64,000 bases of DNA from Azospirillum sp. (GTDB taxonomy: Bacteria; Pseudomonadota; Alphaproteobacteria; Azospirillales; Azospirillaceae), in NCBI GenBank assembly GCA_016124535.1, contig WGNK01000044.1, forward strand, positions 1 to 64,000, written 5' to 3'. The notes below the pieces were generated by a model. The model was not told where the DNA came from and made no database searches. It saw only the letters and a program-made list of their open reading frames with translations. The translations under genes were made by a program, and so were the position numbers. Below are positions 17,602 through 26,293 of the stretch, in pieces; position 1 is the stretch's first letter; the number at the start of each line of letters is the position of its first letter.

Positions 17602-20150
17602 GTCCCTCCGTCGAGGTCTTTCGTCGCGAAGAACGCCGCCTGCATGGGCTAATCGTCCTGATATCCTGGGCGATCGCTTGTGTTATCGCACTGGGCGTCC
17701 CGGTGCTCTACTTCGTCCACGAACGCGGTGACTATGCTAATCGGCTGGAATCCCAGCTCGAATTGGCAGCACGTGCGATGACGGCGCTGGTTTCGACCGC
17801 GCCGGATCTGTGGCAGTTCCAAACCCACCGAATCGAATATGTGCTCGACGATGTGTTCTATGGGGTGCTCGTCGGCAATCCCCGCGTCTACGATCGCGAC
17901 GGCACTTTGGTCTATAGCGGCACCGCCAAACTGGACGGGCCCTTCCTGCTCGAAGGCTCGCGGCCGTTTCTCCAGGCCTTCAAGCCGGTCGGCCGGATCG
18001 CAGCGAGCATCGATTTCGCCCCCATGCTGTTCGATACCGTGGTGATCGCGGGCGTCGGTTCGGCGATCGCGTTCGGGGTCTTCTTGCTGCTGCGCTGGTA
18101 CGGCCTGCGCGTGCTCGGCAATGCCCTGAACGAACTGGAGGCGGCCCGCGACCAGTTGCAACGCCGGATCAACGAACTGGAACCGGCGGAGCGCCATCTT
18201 TCGGCGGCGATTGCCGGAATGTCCGAAGGCTTTGTGTTGTTTGGCCCCGACGACGGCCTGATCTTGTGCAATCAGCGATTCAAGGAACTCTACGAGCCGG
18301 TTGCCGATCTGCTGATCCCCGGCGTCTGCCATGACCTGATCATGCGGGAGTCGGCCCGGCGCGGCGTCTATGGTGTGATCGATACCGATCCCGAGACCTG
18401 GGTCGAACGGCGGCTGGCCGACCACCGCGGCAAACGCAGCGAACCGATCCTGAGCGAGATGTGGAACGGCCGGGTGCTGAAGACGGTGGAATATCCGACC
18501 CATGATGGCGGCATCGTCGCGATCCATTCGGACGTCTCCAACGAATTCTGGCGCGAGGCCGAATTGCGCACCGCCAAGGAGGAAGCCGAGGCCGCAGCCC
18601 GGGCGAAATCTGAATTCCTGGCGACGGTCAGCCATGAGATCCGGACCCCGCTCAATGGCGTGATCGGCATGGCCGAGTTGCTGATGGATACACCGCTGTC
18701 GGACGAGCAGCGCCACTATGCCCGGATCATCGACCGTTCGGCGGATGCGCTGCTGACCGTGGTCAACGACCTGCTGGATTTTTCCAAGCTGGAATCGGGA
18801 CGGATGTCGCTGGATCTGTCCCAGTTCTGCCTTGCCCATCTGATCGAGGAGGCGGTGGGCGCGATCACCCCGATGGCCGCGGCCAAGGGCCTCAAGATCG
18901 GCTGCTGCGTGGCGCCGGAGTTGACCGGCACGGTGGTCGGCGATGCCAAGCGCATCCGCCAGATCGTGATGAATTATGCCAGCAACGCCGTGAAATTCAC
19001 CGACCGCGGTGGCCTGACGATTTCGGCCAGCGTCCTCGATGGCGTTCCCGGCGTCGCCGCGATCAAGCTTTCGATCAAGGATACCGGGATCGGCATTGCC
19101 GACGCCAATATTCCGCGGCTGTTCACCATGTTCTACCAGGTCGACAGCTCGCTGACCCGGCGCTTCGGCGGCGCCGGGCTCGGTCTGGCAATCTGTCACC
19201 ACCTGGTCACGCTGATGGGTGGCGATGTTGGCGTGGTCAGCGAATTGGATAAGGGCAGCCATTTCTGGGCGGTGCTGCCGCTGCAATGGGCAATAGGCAG
19301 CTACCCCGAGGACGATCGGTGCCCACCCGATCCGCTGGCGGACAGACGAATCCTGGTGGTCGATGACCTGGCACTGACCCGTGATGCCTTGGAACAGGAG
19401 CTGCACTGGTGGGGCGCCGAGACCGCGGCGGCGGCCGACGGCAGTCGTACCCTGGACGTGTTGCGAGCGGCGCGCGAAGCCGGTCGGCCGTTCGACCTGA
19501 TGGTGATCGATGACGCCTTTCCGGAGATCGGCGCCGGCGAACTGATGGCCCAGGTCCGGGCGCCGCCCGAGGGTTTCGATCTGCCGATCGCCCTCCTGGC
19601 GACCGCGGCCGGGTCCGCCCCCGATTCGGTCGGATCGACCGCTCGCGCCGATATCGTTCTGACCAAACCGGTGCTGCCCTCGGTCCTCCATGAGGCGCTG
19701 GTCGGGCTGCTGCTCCACCCCAGCCGATCGAGCCGGGAAACCGCCGACCAGCAGCCGACGCCACGGCGGCCTTTGCGCATTCTGGTCGCCGATCCGCCGA
19801 AATCGGACGGCTCGTCTCCGGAGCTGATTCTGCGCCGCCTCGGGCATCAGGTCGATCTCGCGGTCAACGGCCGCGAAGTGGTGGCGGCGGTGCGCAACCG
19901 GACCTACGATATGGTCTTCATCGGCCTCGATCTGCCGCTGATGGACGGCAGCGCCGCCGTCGCGGCAATCCGGTCGATGGGCGCCACTTTTCAGAACCTG
20001 CCGATCGTTGGGCTCACCGCCGGCAGCGGTTCGGCGGAAGGCGAGCAATGCTTCTCGGCCGGCATGAGCGACCACCTGCCGTCGTCGTCCGAGTCCTCGC
20101 AATATGCCGCGATCATCAAGCGCTGGCTGCGCCGCCCGGTGATCGCCTGA
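17598..20150 (+). CDS. Hybrid sensor histidine kinase with a degenerate second receiver
   Basis: 850 residues from a GTG that overlaps the preceding stop. Order: TM1 (about 14-36), periplasmic region of about 90 residues, TM2 (about 147-170), PAS-type domain (about 198-315), HisKA with phospho-acceptor His 346 (ATVSHEIRTPLNGVIGM), HATPase (N box MNYASNAVKF, G1 KDTGIGI, G2 FGGAGLGLA), REC1 (RILVVDDLALTRD, acceptor Asp 638, Lys in LTKPV) and REC2 (about 726-845). In REC2 the acceptor position is Gly 776 (FIGLDLPLMDG) and the conserved Lys is Ser 829, so it cannot accept phosphate in the normal way. The output partner is not encoded nearby. Confidence 0.9.
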   Translation: MSPSVEVFRREERRLHGLIVLISWAIACVIALGVPVLYFVHERGDYANRLESQLELAARAMTALVSTAPDLWQFQTHRIEYVLDDVFYGVLVGNPRVYDRDGTLVYSGTAKLDGPFLLEGSRPFLQAFKPVGRIAASIDFAPMLFDTVVIAGVGSAIAFGVFLLLRWYGLRVLGNALNELEAARDQLQRRINELEPAERHLSAAIAGMSEGFVLFGPDDGLILCNQRFKELYEPVADLLIPGVCHDLIMRESARRGVYGVIDTDPETWVERRLADHRGKRSEPILSEMWNGRVLKTVEYPTHDGGIVAIHSDVSNEFWREAELRTAKEEAEAAARAKSEFLATVSHEIRTPLNGVIGMAELLMDTPLSDEQRHYARIIDRSADALLTVVNDLLDFSKLESGRMSLDLSQFCLAHLIEEAVGAITPMAAAKGLKIGCCVAPELTGTVVGDAKRIRQIVMNYASNAVKFTDRGGLTISASVLDGVPGVAAIKLSIKDTGIGIADANIPRLFTMFYQVDSSLTRRFGGAGLGLAICHHLVTLMGGDVGVVSELDKGSHFWAVLPLQWAIGSYPEDDRCPPDPLADRRILVVDDLALTRDALEQELHWWGAETAAAADGSRTLDVLRAAREAGRPFDLMVIDDAFPEIGAGELMAQVRAPPEGFDLPIALLATAAGSAPDSVGSTARADIVLTKPVLPSVLHEALVGLLLHPSRSSRETADQQPTPRRPLRILVADPPKSDGSSPELILRRLGHQVDLAVNGREVVAAVRNRTYDMVFIGLDLPLMDGSAAVAAIRSMGATFQNLPIVGLTAGSGSAEGEQCFSAGMSDHLPSSSESSQYAAIIKRWLRRPVIA

Positions 20151-20177
20151 GCCGCGCCCGGCCGATCCGCCCCCCGA

Positions 20178-20810
20178 TCAGCGAATCAAGAACGGATTGC
20201 TGCGCCGTTCCCGCCCAAACGTCGACATCGGCCCGTGGCCGGGGATGAAGGCGATATCGTCACCCAGCGGCAATAGGGTCTGACGGATCGAGCGGAGCAG
20301 CGTGTCGTGGTCGCCGCCGGGAAAATCAGTGCGGCCGATCGAACCCTGGAACAGGACGTCGCCGACCAGCGCCAATCGGCTTGGCGGATGGTGAAACACG
20401 ATGTGACCGGGGGTGTGGCCGGGACAGTGCAGCACATCCAGGGTCAGACTGCCGACGGTAACGGTGTCGCCGGCTGCGAGCCAGCGGTCGGGCACGAAGG
20501 CCGCTGCGGCGCCCAAGCCGAACATCCGCCCCTGCTCGGGCAAGCCGTCAATCCAGTACTGGTCGCCGCGGTGGGGCCCCTCGATCGGCAGCGACAGCCG
20601 CTTGGCCAGACTGGCGCTGCCGCCGGCATGGTCGATATGGCCGTGGGTCAACAGGATTTTCTCCAGGTGAACCTGCCGGGCCTCCGCGGCGGCCACCACC
20701 AGTTCAAGGTCGCCGCCGGGGTCCACCACCGCCCCCTGCATGGTTTCCGGGCACCAGATCACGGTGCAGTTCTGCTGGAACGGAGTGACCGGTACGATCG
20801 CGTATTTCAT
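20178..20810 (-). CDS. Metallo-beta-lactamase-fold hydrolase (glyoxalase II-like, YcbL group)
   Basis: 210 residues from ATG 20810 (MKYAIVPVTPFQQN). The metal-binding signature is THGHIDHAGG, with further ligands in HCPGHTPGHIVFH, LVGDVLFQGSIGRTDF and IPGHGPMSTFG. This matches the short YcbL/GloB-like thioesterases that hydrolyse S-lactoylglutathione or related thioesters. An open frame upstream of the ATG lacks a start site. It converges on the hybrid kinase gene with a 27-base gap. Substrate is by family only. Confidence 0.88.
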   Translation of the reverse strand: MKYAIVPVTPFQQNCTVIWCPETMQGAVVDPGGDLELVVAAAEARQVHLEKILLTHGHIDHAGGSASLAKRLSLPIEGPHRGDQYWIDGLPEQGRMFGLGAAAAFVPDRWLAAGDTVTVGSLTLDVLHCPGHTPGHIVFHHPPSRLALVGDVLFQGSIGRTDFPGGDHDTLLRSIRQTLLPLGDDIAFIPGHGPMSTFGRERRSNPFLIR

Positions 20811-20922
20811 GGCGGGTCCATCGGCAGTGGCGGCCAGGGCGGCGGCGGATGCTGTGACCGCACCCTTGCCGGTCCGGTGCGATCGGTCAAGCAGCCAGGC
20901 AGCCCGGCGGTGCCCCGCGGGG

Positions 20923-22392
20923 TCAGGATCGCCGGATGCCGCCCAGGAAGGCGGCGCGATCCTTTTCATCGGGGATGTGTTCGGCCAGCGCGAGGTAGAG
21001 GCCGTCGATCGTGCCCGCGTTCTGGGCGCAACGTTTCACCAGAATCCGGGCGATCGGCCCGAGATAGCGGGTCAAGCGACCCTCCAGATGGGTCAACAGT
21101 TCCGGCGTCCGGGTCGCGTCGCCGCCGCTCCCGGCCAGGGGACCACCGGTCAGGGGACCACCGGTCAGGGGACCACCGGTCAGGGGTGGACCGCCCGTGG
21201 CGACGCCACCGGTCGGGGGGACGCCGGAAACCGATCCGGTCGCCGAGCCGGTGCCGGTCAGGCTCGCGCGGTCCGACAGCGCCATCGAGCCGCGCCGGCT
21301 GGCCGCCAGGAATTGGCCGCGCTCGCGCTCGCTGGGGATCTTCTCGCCCAGCAGCTGATAGAGCTGCCCCAGGTCATGGGTCTGACGGGCGGCGCGGCGC
21401 ACCGCAATCTTCGCCATCGGTCCGAGATGGACCGCCAGGTCGCCCTCGACCCGGCTCAGCAGATCCTCGTTCCAACCGGCCTCGATCGGCAGGGCAACGG
21501 TCGGGGCGAGGACGACGGTCGCGTCGTCCGCGACCGCCGAACCGGGCAGGGTCGCAGCCTCGGCGCCGGGCATCGCGGCGGCGATCCCACGGGCGAACGC
21601 AGCGGCGTCGGGAAAGCGGCCGCCCGGCGCGCGGGCCAGAGCCCGGTTGACCACGGCGCGCAGCCCGACCGGTAGGGCCGGGTTGAGCGCGCAGATATCC
21701 TGCGGCTCCTCGTTCTGCACCCGCCACATGATCTCGGTCAGCCCCTTGCCGGGAAACGGCCGGCTGCCGGTCAGCATCTCGAAGAACAGCACGCCGGCGG
21801 CGAACAGGTCGGCGCGGCGGTCGACCGGATCGCCGGCGAACTGCTCGGGCGCCATATAGCCCGGCGTGCCGAAGATGTCGCCGACCTGGGTCATGGTCGA
21901 GGATTCCAGCCGGGCGATGCCGAAATCGGCAACCTTGATCTGGCCGCTCGGCAAGACCATGACATTGGCCGGCTTGATGTCGCGGTGGATGATGCCCTTG
22001 TCGTGGGCGAAGCCCAGCGCGTCCAGCACCTGGCCGATGATCGAGACCGCGCGGGGCTGGTCGAACCGCCCGAGTTCTTTCAGCACGCGGTCGAGGCTGC
22101 GGCCATCGACATATTCCATGGCCAGGAACGGTACGCCGTCGTCCTCGCCATATTCCAGCAGGGCTACGATGTTGGGGTGAAAACAGCGCCCGGCCGCCCG
22201 CGCCTCCTGGCGGAAACGCTCGAGAAACTGGGCGCCGCCCTCCTCCTTCAGCAACTCGCGGCGCACGGTCTTGAGCGCGACCGAGCGTTCGATCATCGGG
22301 TCGAAGCCGCGATAGACCGCGCCCATCGCGCCCGAGCCGAGGAGGCCGTCGATCCGATACCGTCCAAGTCTCTGCATGCCCGGAGCCTGCAT
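20923..22392 (-). CDS. Cytoplasmic Ser/Thr protein kinase with twin C-terminal modules
   Basis: About 489 residues from the ATG reading MQAPGMQRLGRYRID. The Hanks-type kinase domain has LLGSGAMGAVYRG, the ATP Lys in VALKTV, catalytic IIHRDIKPANVMV, ADFGIA and APE. There is no transmembrane segment or PASTA domain. After the kinase come two related modules of about 55 residues (VEGDLAVHLGPMAKIAVRRA and LEGRLTRYLGPIARILVKRC), separated by a Gly/Pro/Thr linker with repeated TGGPL. Both modules end in a similar IP(S/D)E+ helix, so they arose by duplication. The gene lies 67 bases after a haem-sensor gene on the same strand, suggesting a functional pair. Confidence 0.88.
   Translation of the reverse strand: MQAPGMQRLGRYRIDGLLGSGAMGAVYRGFDPMIERSVALKTVRRELLKEEGGAQFLERFRQEARAAGRCFHPNIVALLEYGEDDGVPFLAMEYVDGRSLDRVLKELGRFDQPRAVSIIGQVLDALGFAHDKGIIHRDIKPANVMVLPSGQIKVADFGIARLESSTMTQVGDIFGTPGYMAPEQFAGDPVDRRADLFAAGVLFFEMLTGSRPFPGKGLTEIMWRVQNEEPQDICALNPALPVGLRAVVNRALARAPGGRFPDAAAFARGIAAAMPGAEAATLPGSAVADDATVVLAPTVALPIEAGWNEDLLSRVEGDLAVHLGPMAKIAVRRAARQTHDLGQLYQLLGEKIPSERERGQFLAASRRGSMALSDRASLTGTGSATGSVSGVPPTGGVATGGPPLTGGPLTGGPLTGGPLAGSGGDATRTPELLTHLEGRLTRYLGPIARILVKRCAQNAGTIDGLYLALAEHIPDEKDRAAFLGGIRRS
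21136..21180 (-). repeat. Three perfect 15-bp tandem repeats inside the kinase linker
   Basis: CAGGGGACCACCGGT occurs three times head to tail and a partial fourth copy follows. On the coding strand each unit adds five residues (T-G-G-P-L). Because the unit is a multiple of three, copy-number change would lengthen or shorten the linker without breaking the frame. Confidence 0.9.
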
Positions 22393-22459
22393 GGTTGCAT
22401 CGTCTTCCGCTGGGGTGCTCCCGAACCCGCCGCCCGGCCGGAGGGGGCCGCGGCGGTGA

Positions 22460-23332
22460 CTAATCCTCAAGCATCTTCATGGCATTTTGCAGGCTGCGGC
22501 GCATCCGGTTGAACGACGCTGCGAGCGAGCCGATCTCGTCCTTGCTGTCGCGGACATATTCCGGCGCATCCATCTGGCCCATGCTGACATCGCTGGCGAC
22601 CTTGGCGATCTCGACCACCGGTCGCACCACGATCCGCCGCAGCAGGAAATCGACCAGCAGAATGATCATGGCGAATATCGCGACCAGGGCACCAAGGAAG
22701 ATCAGCAGGGTATGAAAGGCACGCTCCACCGGCACCGTCAGCGGGATCGACACCACCTGGGCGGCCACCGCCTCGTTGAGGGTCCAGCCGAAGCCGTTGT
22801 TGCTGCCATAGAGTGCAATCATGGTCGCCGGCGCCGCCTCGGGCTTGCTGTGACATTCCAGGCAGGCCTGGCTGCTGACCCGGATTGGCCGGGCCAGCGT
22901 CAGGAATGCGCCGGTCGGGGTGTCGCGGGCGGTAACCAGTTCCTTCAGCTCGGCATCATTGCGGAAGGCATTGATGATATCGGCTTCCCAGTCGGTCGCA
23001 CGGTCATTCAGGTTGGTCGGGTTCAGCGCCGGCTCCCGATAGCTGTATTCCGGAATCTTGCGCTGGACCTTCTTGAAATTGTTCTGTGCCGCGAAGGAGG
23101 GCACCGAATAGGGCAGAAACTGGACCTTGAGCTGCTCCTCCAGCAAGGGCCGGATTTCAGCCGCGGTATAGGCCCGGATCGCGGTGGCGCTCTCCATCAT
23201 CACCCGCGCCTTCTGCAACGTCTCTTCACGGGCGTTGTCGATCAATATCTTATAGGCCACCGTCCCGGCCGAGACCAAGCCGACGGTAAAGGCCGCCACC
23301 ATCGCCAGAATGATCTTGCCCCTGATGCCCAT
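22460..23332 (-). CDS. Membrane c-type haem sensor protein (Tll0287-like domain, HAMP)
   Basis: 290 residues from ATG MGIRGKI. TM1 at about 7-30, a periplasmic domain of about 170 residues with the haem attachment motif CLECH at 157-161, TM2 at about 207-231, then a HAMP segment (RPVVEIAKVASDVSMGQMDAPEYVRDSKDEIGSLAASFNRM) that ends the protein. The periplasmic part resembles the Tll0287/DUF3365 sensor domain. There is no kinase, cyclase or methyl-accepting output domain, so the signal must pass to another protein; the Ser/Thr kinase encoded next is the obvious candidate. A hexanucleotide repeat lies just upstream of this start. Confidence 0.85.
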   Translation of the reverse strand: MGIRGKIILAMVAAFTVGLVSAGTVAYKILIDNAREETLQKARVMMESATAIRAYTAAEIRPLLEEQLKVQFLPYSVPSFAAQNNFKKVQRKIPEYSYREPALNPTNLNDRATDWEADIINAFRNDAELKELVTARDTPTGAFLTLARPIRVSSQACLECHSKPEAAPATMIALYGSNNGFGWTLNEAVAAQVVSIPLTVPVERAFHTLLIFLGALVAIFAMIILLVDFLLRRIVVRPVVEIAKVASDVSMGQMDAPEYVRDSKDEIGSLAASFNRMRRSLQNAMKMLED

Positions 23333-23401
23333 CTCGTCCTCCCTCTGCGGATACGCCGATCGCTGACGGCTCCCCGGACGTCCAGGCAACGCCTCCGGTC
23401 C

Positions 23402-23461
23402 GGCCCAGGCCCAGGCCCAGGCCCAGGCCCAGGCCCAGGCCCAGGCCCAGGCCCAGGCCCA
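23402..23461. repeat. Ten perfect copies of the hexanucleotide GGCCCA
   Basis: An uninterrupted microsatellite of ten 6-base units. It ends 70 bases before the start codon of the haem-sensor gene (minus strand), so it sits in that gene's 5' region. Such tracts vary in length by slippage and can change promoter spacing. In one minus-strand frame it would encode Gly-Leu repeats, but that frame has no gene character. Confidence 0.95.
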
Positions 23462-23491
23462 GCGTGCCCTTCAGGGCGGCCATTTCCGGCG

Positions 23492-23519
23492 TCCCTGCGA
23501 AAGCAGGGAGATTTTTTTT
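23492..23519 (+). terminator. GAAA-loop hairpin followed by eight T's
   Basis: TCCCTGC-GAAA-GCAGGGA forms a perfect 7-bp stem with a stable tetraloop, followed after two bases by T8 on the plus strand. This has the form of an intrinsic terminator. However, no plus-strand gene ends just before it; the neighbouring genes diverge from here. It may instead be a copy of a REP-like CCxGCGAAAGCxGG element, or it may stop antisense transcription into the region. Confidence 0.5.
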
Positions 23520-23684
23520 ATGAGAGTAGCATGTTCTGATGGGGCAACAACTACGGGAACCAGCGGAAATCGACTTTTGCCGCCGACGGAGCGTTGACCG
23601 CGGCCGAAGAAGCGCCAAACTGTGGCCAGGCTGCGCCCGCAGATCGGGCCGGGCCGCGAGGCCAGGACAAGAGGACTCACCGCC

Positions 23685-24536
23685 ATGACCGGTCGGATCG
23701 CCAGGCTGTTCACCGTCATCGCCATGCTGGCGCTGGCGATCGCGAATATGACGACCGAAGCGGTCGCCCAGGAAGCCGCCGCGGTCCGGGATGAGCCGAC
23801 CGTCGCGGCGACGCCGGAGCTGATCCGCGACGTCCAGCTGCGCCTCGAACAACTCGGCATCCCGCCCGGACCGATCGATGGCATCGCCGGACCCCAGACC
23901 AACCGGGCAATTCGCTTTTTTGAGGCCCGGTACGGGCTGCCGATGGCCGATCTGGTGATCGACGGTCGGATCGCCAAGGCGGTGCTGGACGAGTTGCAAC
24001 CACCCCCGGATACGCCGCCCGAACCCACGGCCCCGGCGGTGGCGGTCGAGCCGGCCCCGCCGCCGGTTTCGTCGCCGCCGGAGCCGCCGCCGGTCACCGC
24101 TGCTGTTCCCGAGCCGCTTCCCGAACCGGTGCCGGCTCCGATGCCGCCGCCGGCTGCCGCCGCTGCTGCCGAACCGGCAGCACCGCCGGTCGCCGCGACC
24201 GCTCCCGAACCGCCGCCGCCCGAGCAAGCGGTGCCGCTTGCCGGGCAAACCGCGATGGTTCCGCCACCGCCGCCGGTCGATCGCTTCGGGGCCTGCCCGC
24301 TGGATAACGCCGACCTCAAGATCGGCCGGGTCGAATATACCCCCGACAGCTTCCTCGCCCAGGGTTTCGGCGGCTCGGCCGAGCGCGCGGTGACCACGCT
24401 ACGCCAGCGCCTGGAGGAAGCCCGACGGCTGGCCACCCAGATCGGCGGCCCGGCTCTGCTGGAGGTCCAGCGCCAGGGCCGGGTGCTCCACTATTTCGAG
24501 TGCCGGCTGTCGGTCGAATCCGGGTCGTCGAGATAG
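23685..24536 (+). CDS. Exported peptidoglycan-binding-domain protein
   Basis: 283 residues from the ATG preceded by GAGGA. Signal peptide (LFTVIAMLALAIANMTTEAVAQ), then a PG_binding_1 domain (DVQLRLEQLGIPPGPIDGIAGPQTNRAIRFF), a Pro/Ala-rich spacer of roughly 85 residues, and a C-terminal domain of about 80 residues beginning FGACPLDNADLKIG with no recognised family. The role is probably periplasmic cell-wall attachment. The 3' end overlaps the oppositely oriented GTPase gene by 46 bases. Confidence 0.8.
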   Translation: MTGRIARLFTVIAMLALAIANMTTEAVAQEAAAVRDEPTVAATPELIRDVQLRLEQLGIPPGPIDGIAGPQTNRAIRFFEARYGLPMADLVIDGRIAKAVLDELQPPPDTPPEPTAPAVAVEPAPPPVSSPPEPPPVTAAVPEPLPEPVPAPMPPPAAAAAAEPAAPPVAATAPEPPPPEQAVPLAGQTAMVPPPPPVDRFGACPLDNADLKIGRVEYTPDSFLAQGFGGSAERAVTTLRQRLEEARRLATQIGGPALLEVQRQGRVLHYFECRLSVESGSSR

Positions 24537-25633
24537 GCGTGCAGCAGCGTCTCGATGGTGTCGCCTGAGACGTCGCGAGTGATGAAGACCAGCCGGCTGC
24601 GGCGGTCTTCGGAGGGCCAGTCCGGCAATTCGACCGGCTCGTGGAACATGTGCTGGACGCCGTGGATCACCACCGGCCGGTCGGTTTCGCGCAACTGGAG
24701 CAAGCCTTTGAGGCGCAACAGGTCGCCGCCGTGGAGCGAGACCAGCATCTCGGCGAAATCGACGAAGCGGTTCCAGGATACCGGCGCCTCGAGGGTCAGG
24801 CAGAACGCCCGGATGTGGTCGTCGTGGCGGTTCACGTCGGCGCTCGGGTGATCGTGACCGTGCCCGCCGCCATGGCCATGTTCATGGCTGTGGCTGTGGC
24901 CGTGCCCGTGATCATCATGGTGATCATGGCCGGGCGGGTGACCGGCTTCGGCGTAGGCCTCCTGCCTGAGCCAGCGCAGCACGTCGGGGCTCTTGGTGTT
25001 TGGATCGTAGAGACCGGCGTCGAACAGCGCCGACGGCGCCGCCGCGCCGTTGACCGCACCGATGATCGGGGCGGCCGGATTGATCGCCCGCAGCCGCCGG
25101 GTCAGGTGCTCGATCGCCGCGGCGTCGGCCAGATCGCATTTGGTCAGGACCAGGCGGTCGGCCACCGCTACCTGCTTGACGTTCTCGCCATGGGCATCGA
25201 GCTGGCCATCACCGTGGTAGGCATCGACCGTGGCGATGACGCCGTCGAGCCGGAAACGGGTCCCGATCAGCGGGTCGGCCATCAGGGTGTGGAGGATCGG
25301 CGCCGGGTCGGCCAGCCCGGTGGTTTCGATCACCACCCGCTCGAATTCCGGGACTTCGCCTTTGGCTCTCTGCAGGTACAGGCTGCACAGCGTATTCACC
25401 AGATCGCCGCGTACCGTGCAGCACAGGCAACCGCTGTTGAGCAGGACGGTGTTCTCGCTGGAGCGCGCGACCAGCCAATGATCCAGCCCGATTTCGCCGA
25501 ACTCGTTGATGATGCAGGCGGTGCGCGCCATCTCCGGGTGGCGGATCAACTGCGCCAGCAGGGTGGTCTTGCCACTGCCGAGGAACCCGGTCAGCACCGA
25601 GACCGGCAGGCGGGAGAGCGGGGTTTCGGTCAT
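24491..25633 (-). CDS. COG0523-family metallochaperone GTPase, zinc-linked
   Basis: 380 residues: P-loop VLTGFLGSGKTTLL, the family-defining CxCC motif in NSGCLCCTV, ETTGLADP, and GTP-specificity LTKCDLAD. A strongly His-rich stretch (HDHHDDHGHGHSHSHEHGHG, about residues 220-250) lies between the GTPase core and the CobW_C domain and would bind zinc. The start ATG overlaps the zur stop (ATGA), placing it in the zinc-uptake regulator's own operon. This favours zinc delivery or scavenging under zinc limitation rather than cobalamin synthesis. Confidence 0.88.
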   Translation of the reverse strand: MTETPLSRLPVSVLTGFLGSGKTTLLAQLIRHPEMARTACIINEFGEIGLDHWLVARSSENTVLLNSGCLCCTVRGDLVNTLCSLYLQRAKGEVPEFERVVIETTGLADPAPILHTLMADPLIGTRFRLDGVIATVDAYHGDGQLDAHGENVKQVAVADRLVLTKCDLADAAAIEHLTRRLRAINPAAPIIGAVNGAAAPSALFDAGLYDPNTKSPDVLRWLRQEAYAEAGHPPGHDHHDDHGHGHSHSHEHGHGGGHGHDHPSADVNRHDDHIRAFCLTLEAPVSWNRFVDFAEMLVSLHGGDLLRLKGLLQLRETDRPVVIHGVQHMFHEPVELPDWPSEDRRSRLVFITRDVSGDTIETLLHAYLDDPDSTDSRHSK

Positions 25634-26121
25634 TGCAGGGTTTCCGCAGCCTCTTCGGGATCGGGGCAATCGCGACAACGGCCGCGCACTTCGACGGTCT
25701 GGCGGCTGACCCGGAAGCCCAGACGCAAGGCCCCGGCCCGGATCGCTTCGGCAACCACGCCGTCGTTCATCTCGATTGCGTTACCACAGCCGTCGCAGAC
25801 CAGGAACTGCCCGCTGTGGGCGGCACCGGGCACCGGGCAACCGACATAGGCGTTGAGCGATTCGATGCGGTGGACCAGCCCCTGGGCGACCAGGAAGTCC
25901 AGGGCGCGATAGACGGTGAGCGGTGCCGCCGGTTTACCCTGCTGGCTCAGGTCTTCCAGAATGGCATAGGCGCCGCGCGGTTTGTGGCTGGTCCAGACCA
26001 GTTCGAGCACGCGGCGGCGCAATGTGGTCAGGCGCGCGCCACGGGTCGTGCACAGCGACTCGGCCCGTGCCAGGGCCTCGTCGACGCAGTGGCTATGGTT
26101 GTGGCGGGCGGTATCGGCCAT
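25630..26121 (-). CDS. zur: Fur-family zinc uptake regulator
   Basis: 163 residues from ATG MADTARHNHSHC. Winged-helix region LTTLRRRVLELVWTSHKPRGAYAIL with TVYRALDFLV, then the dimerisation domain with Zn-structural cysteines in CDGCGNAIE and CRDC. The fused downstream zinc GTPase and the overall form (short hinge, two CxxC) point to Zur rather than Fur. An open frame runs about 70 codons further upstream but lacks a start site. No znuABC genes are in the window. Confidence 0.88.
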   Translation of the reverse strand: MADTARHNHSHCVDEALARAESLCTTRGARLTTLRRRVLELVWTSHKPRGAYAILEDLSQQGKPAAPLTVYRALDFLVAQGLVHRIESLNAYVGCPVPGAAHSGQFLVCDGCGNAIEMNDGVVAEAIRAGALRLGFRVSRQTVEVRGRCRDCPDPEEAAETLQ

Positions 26122-26293
26122 CTCCGGACCTTTCCCGTAGCCACGCGGGCCCAGTGCCGCGCGGGTGGTGACGGCGATGATACACCAAGCAACCGGGTGC
26201 CGCCGCCCCTTTGCCGATGCCGCCCGTTGGCAGGACGGCGGCGACGCTCTATCCTGGACCCGACGTGATCGTGGGGCAGAGGGGACGGCAGCC

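Noticed and set aside
17649..20102. Minus-strand frame of over 800 codons antisense to the hybrid kinase
   Set aside because: It is a shadow; no motifs and no start site.
21136..21180. 15-bp repeats as a CRISPR array
   Set aside because: Units are contiguous with no spacers and lie in frame within a kinase gene.
23250..24248. Minus-strand frame with a Gly-Leu repeat, possible surface or silk-like protein
   Set aside because: The GL repeat comes from the GGCCCA hexamer and the rest is antisense to the peptidoglycan-binding gene. No start site.
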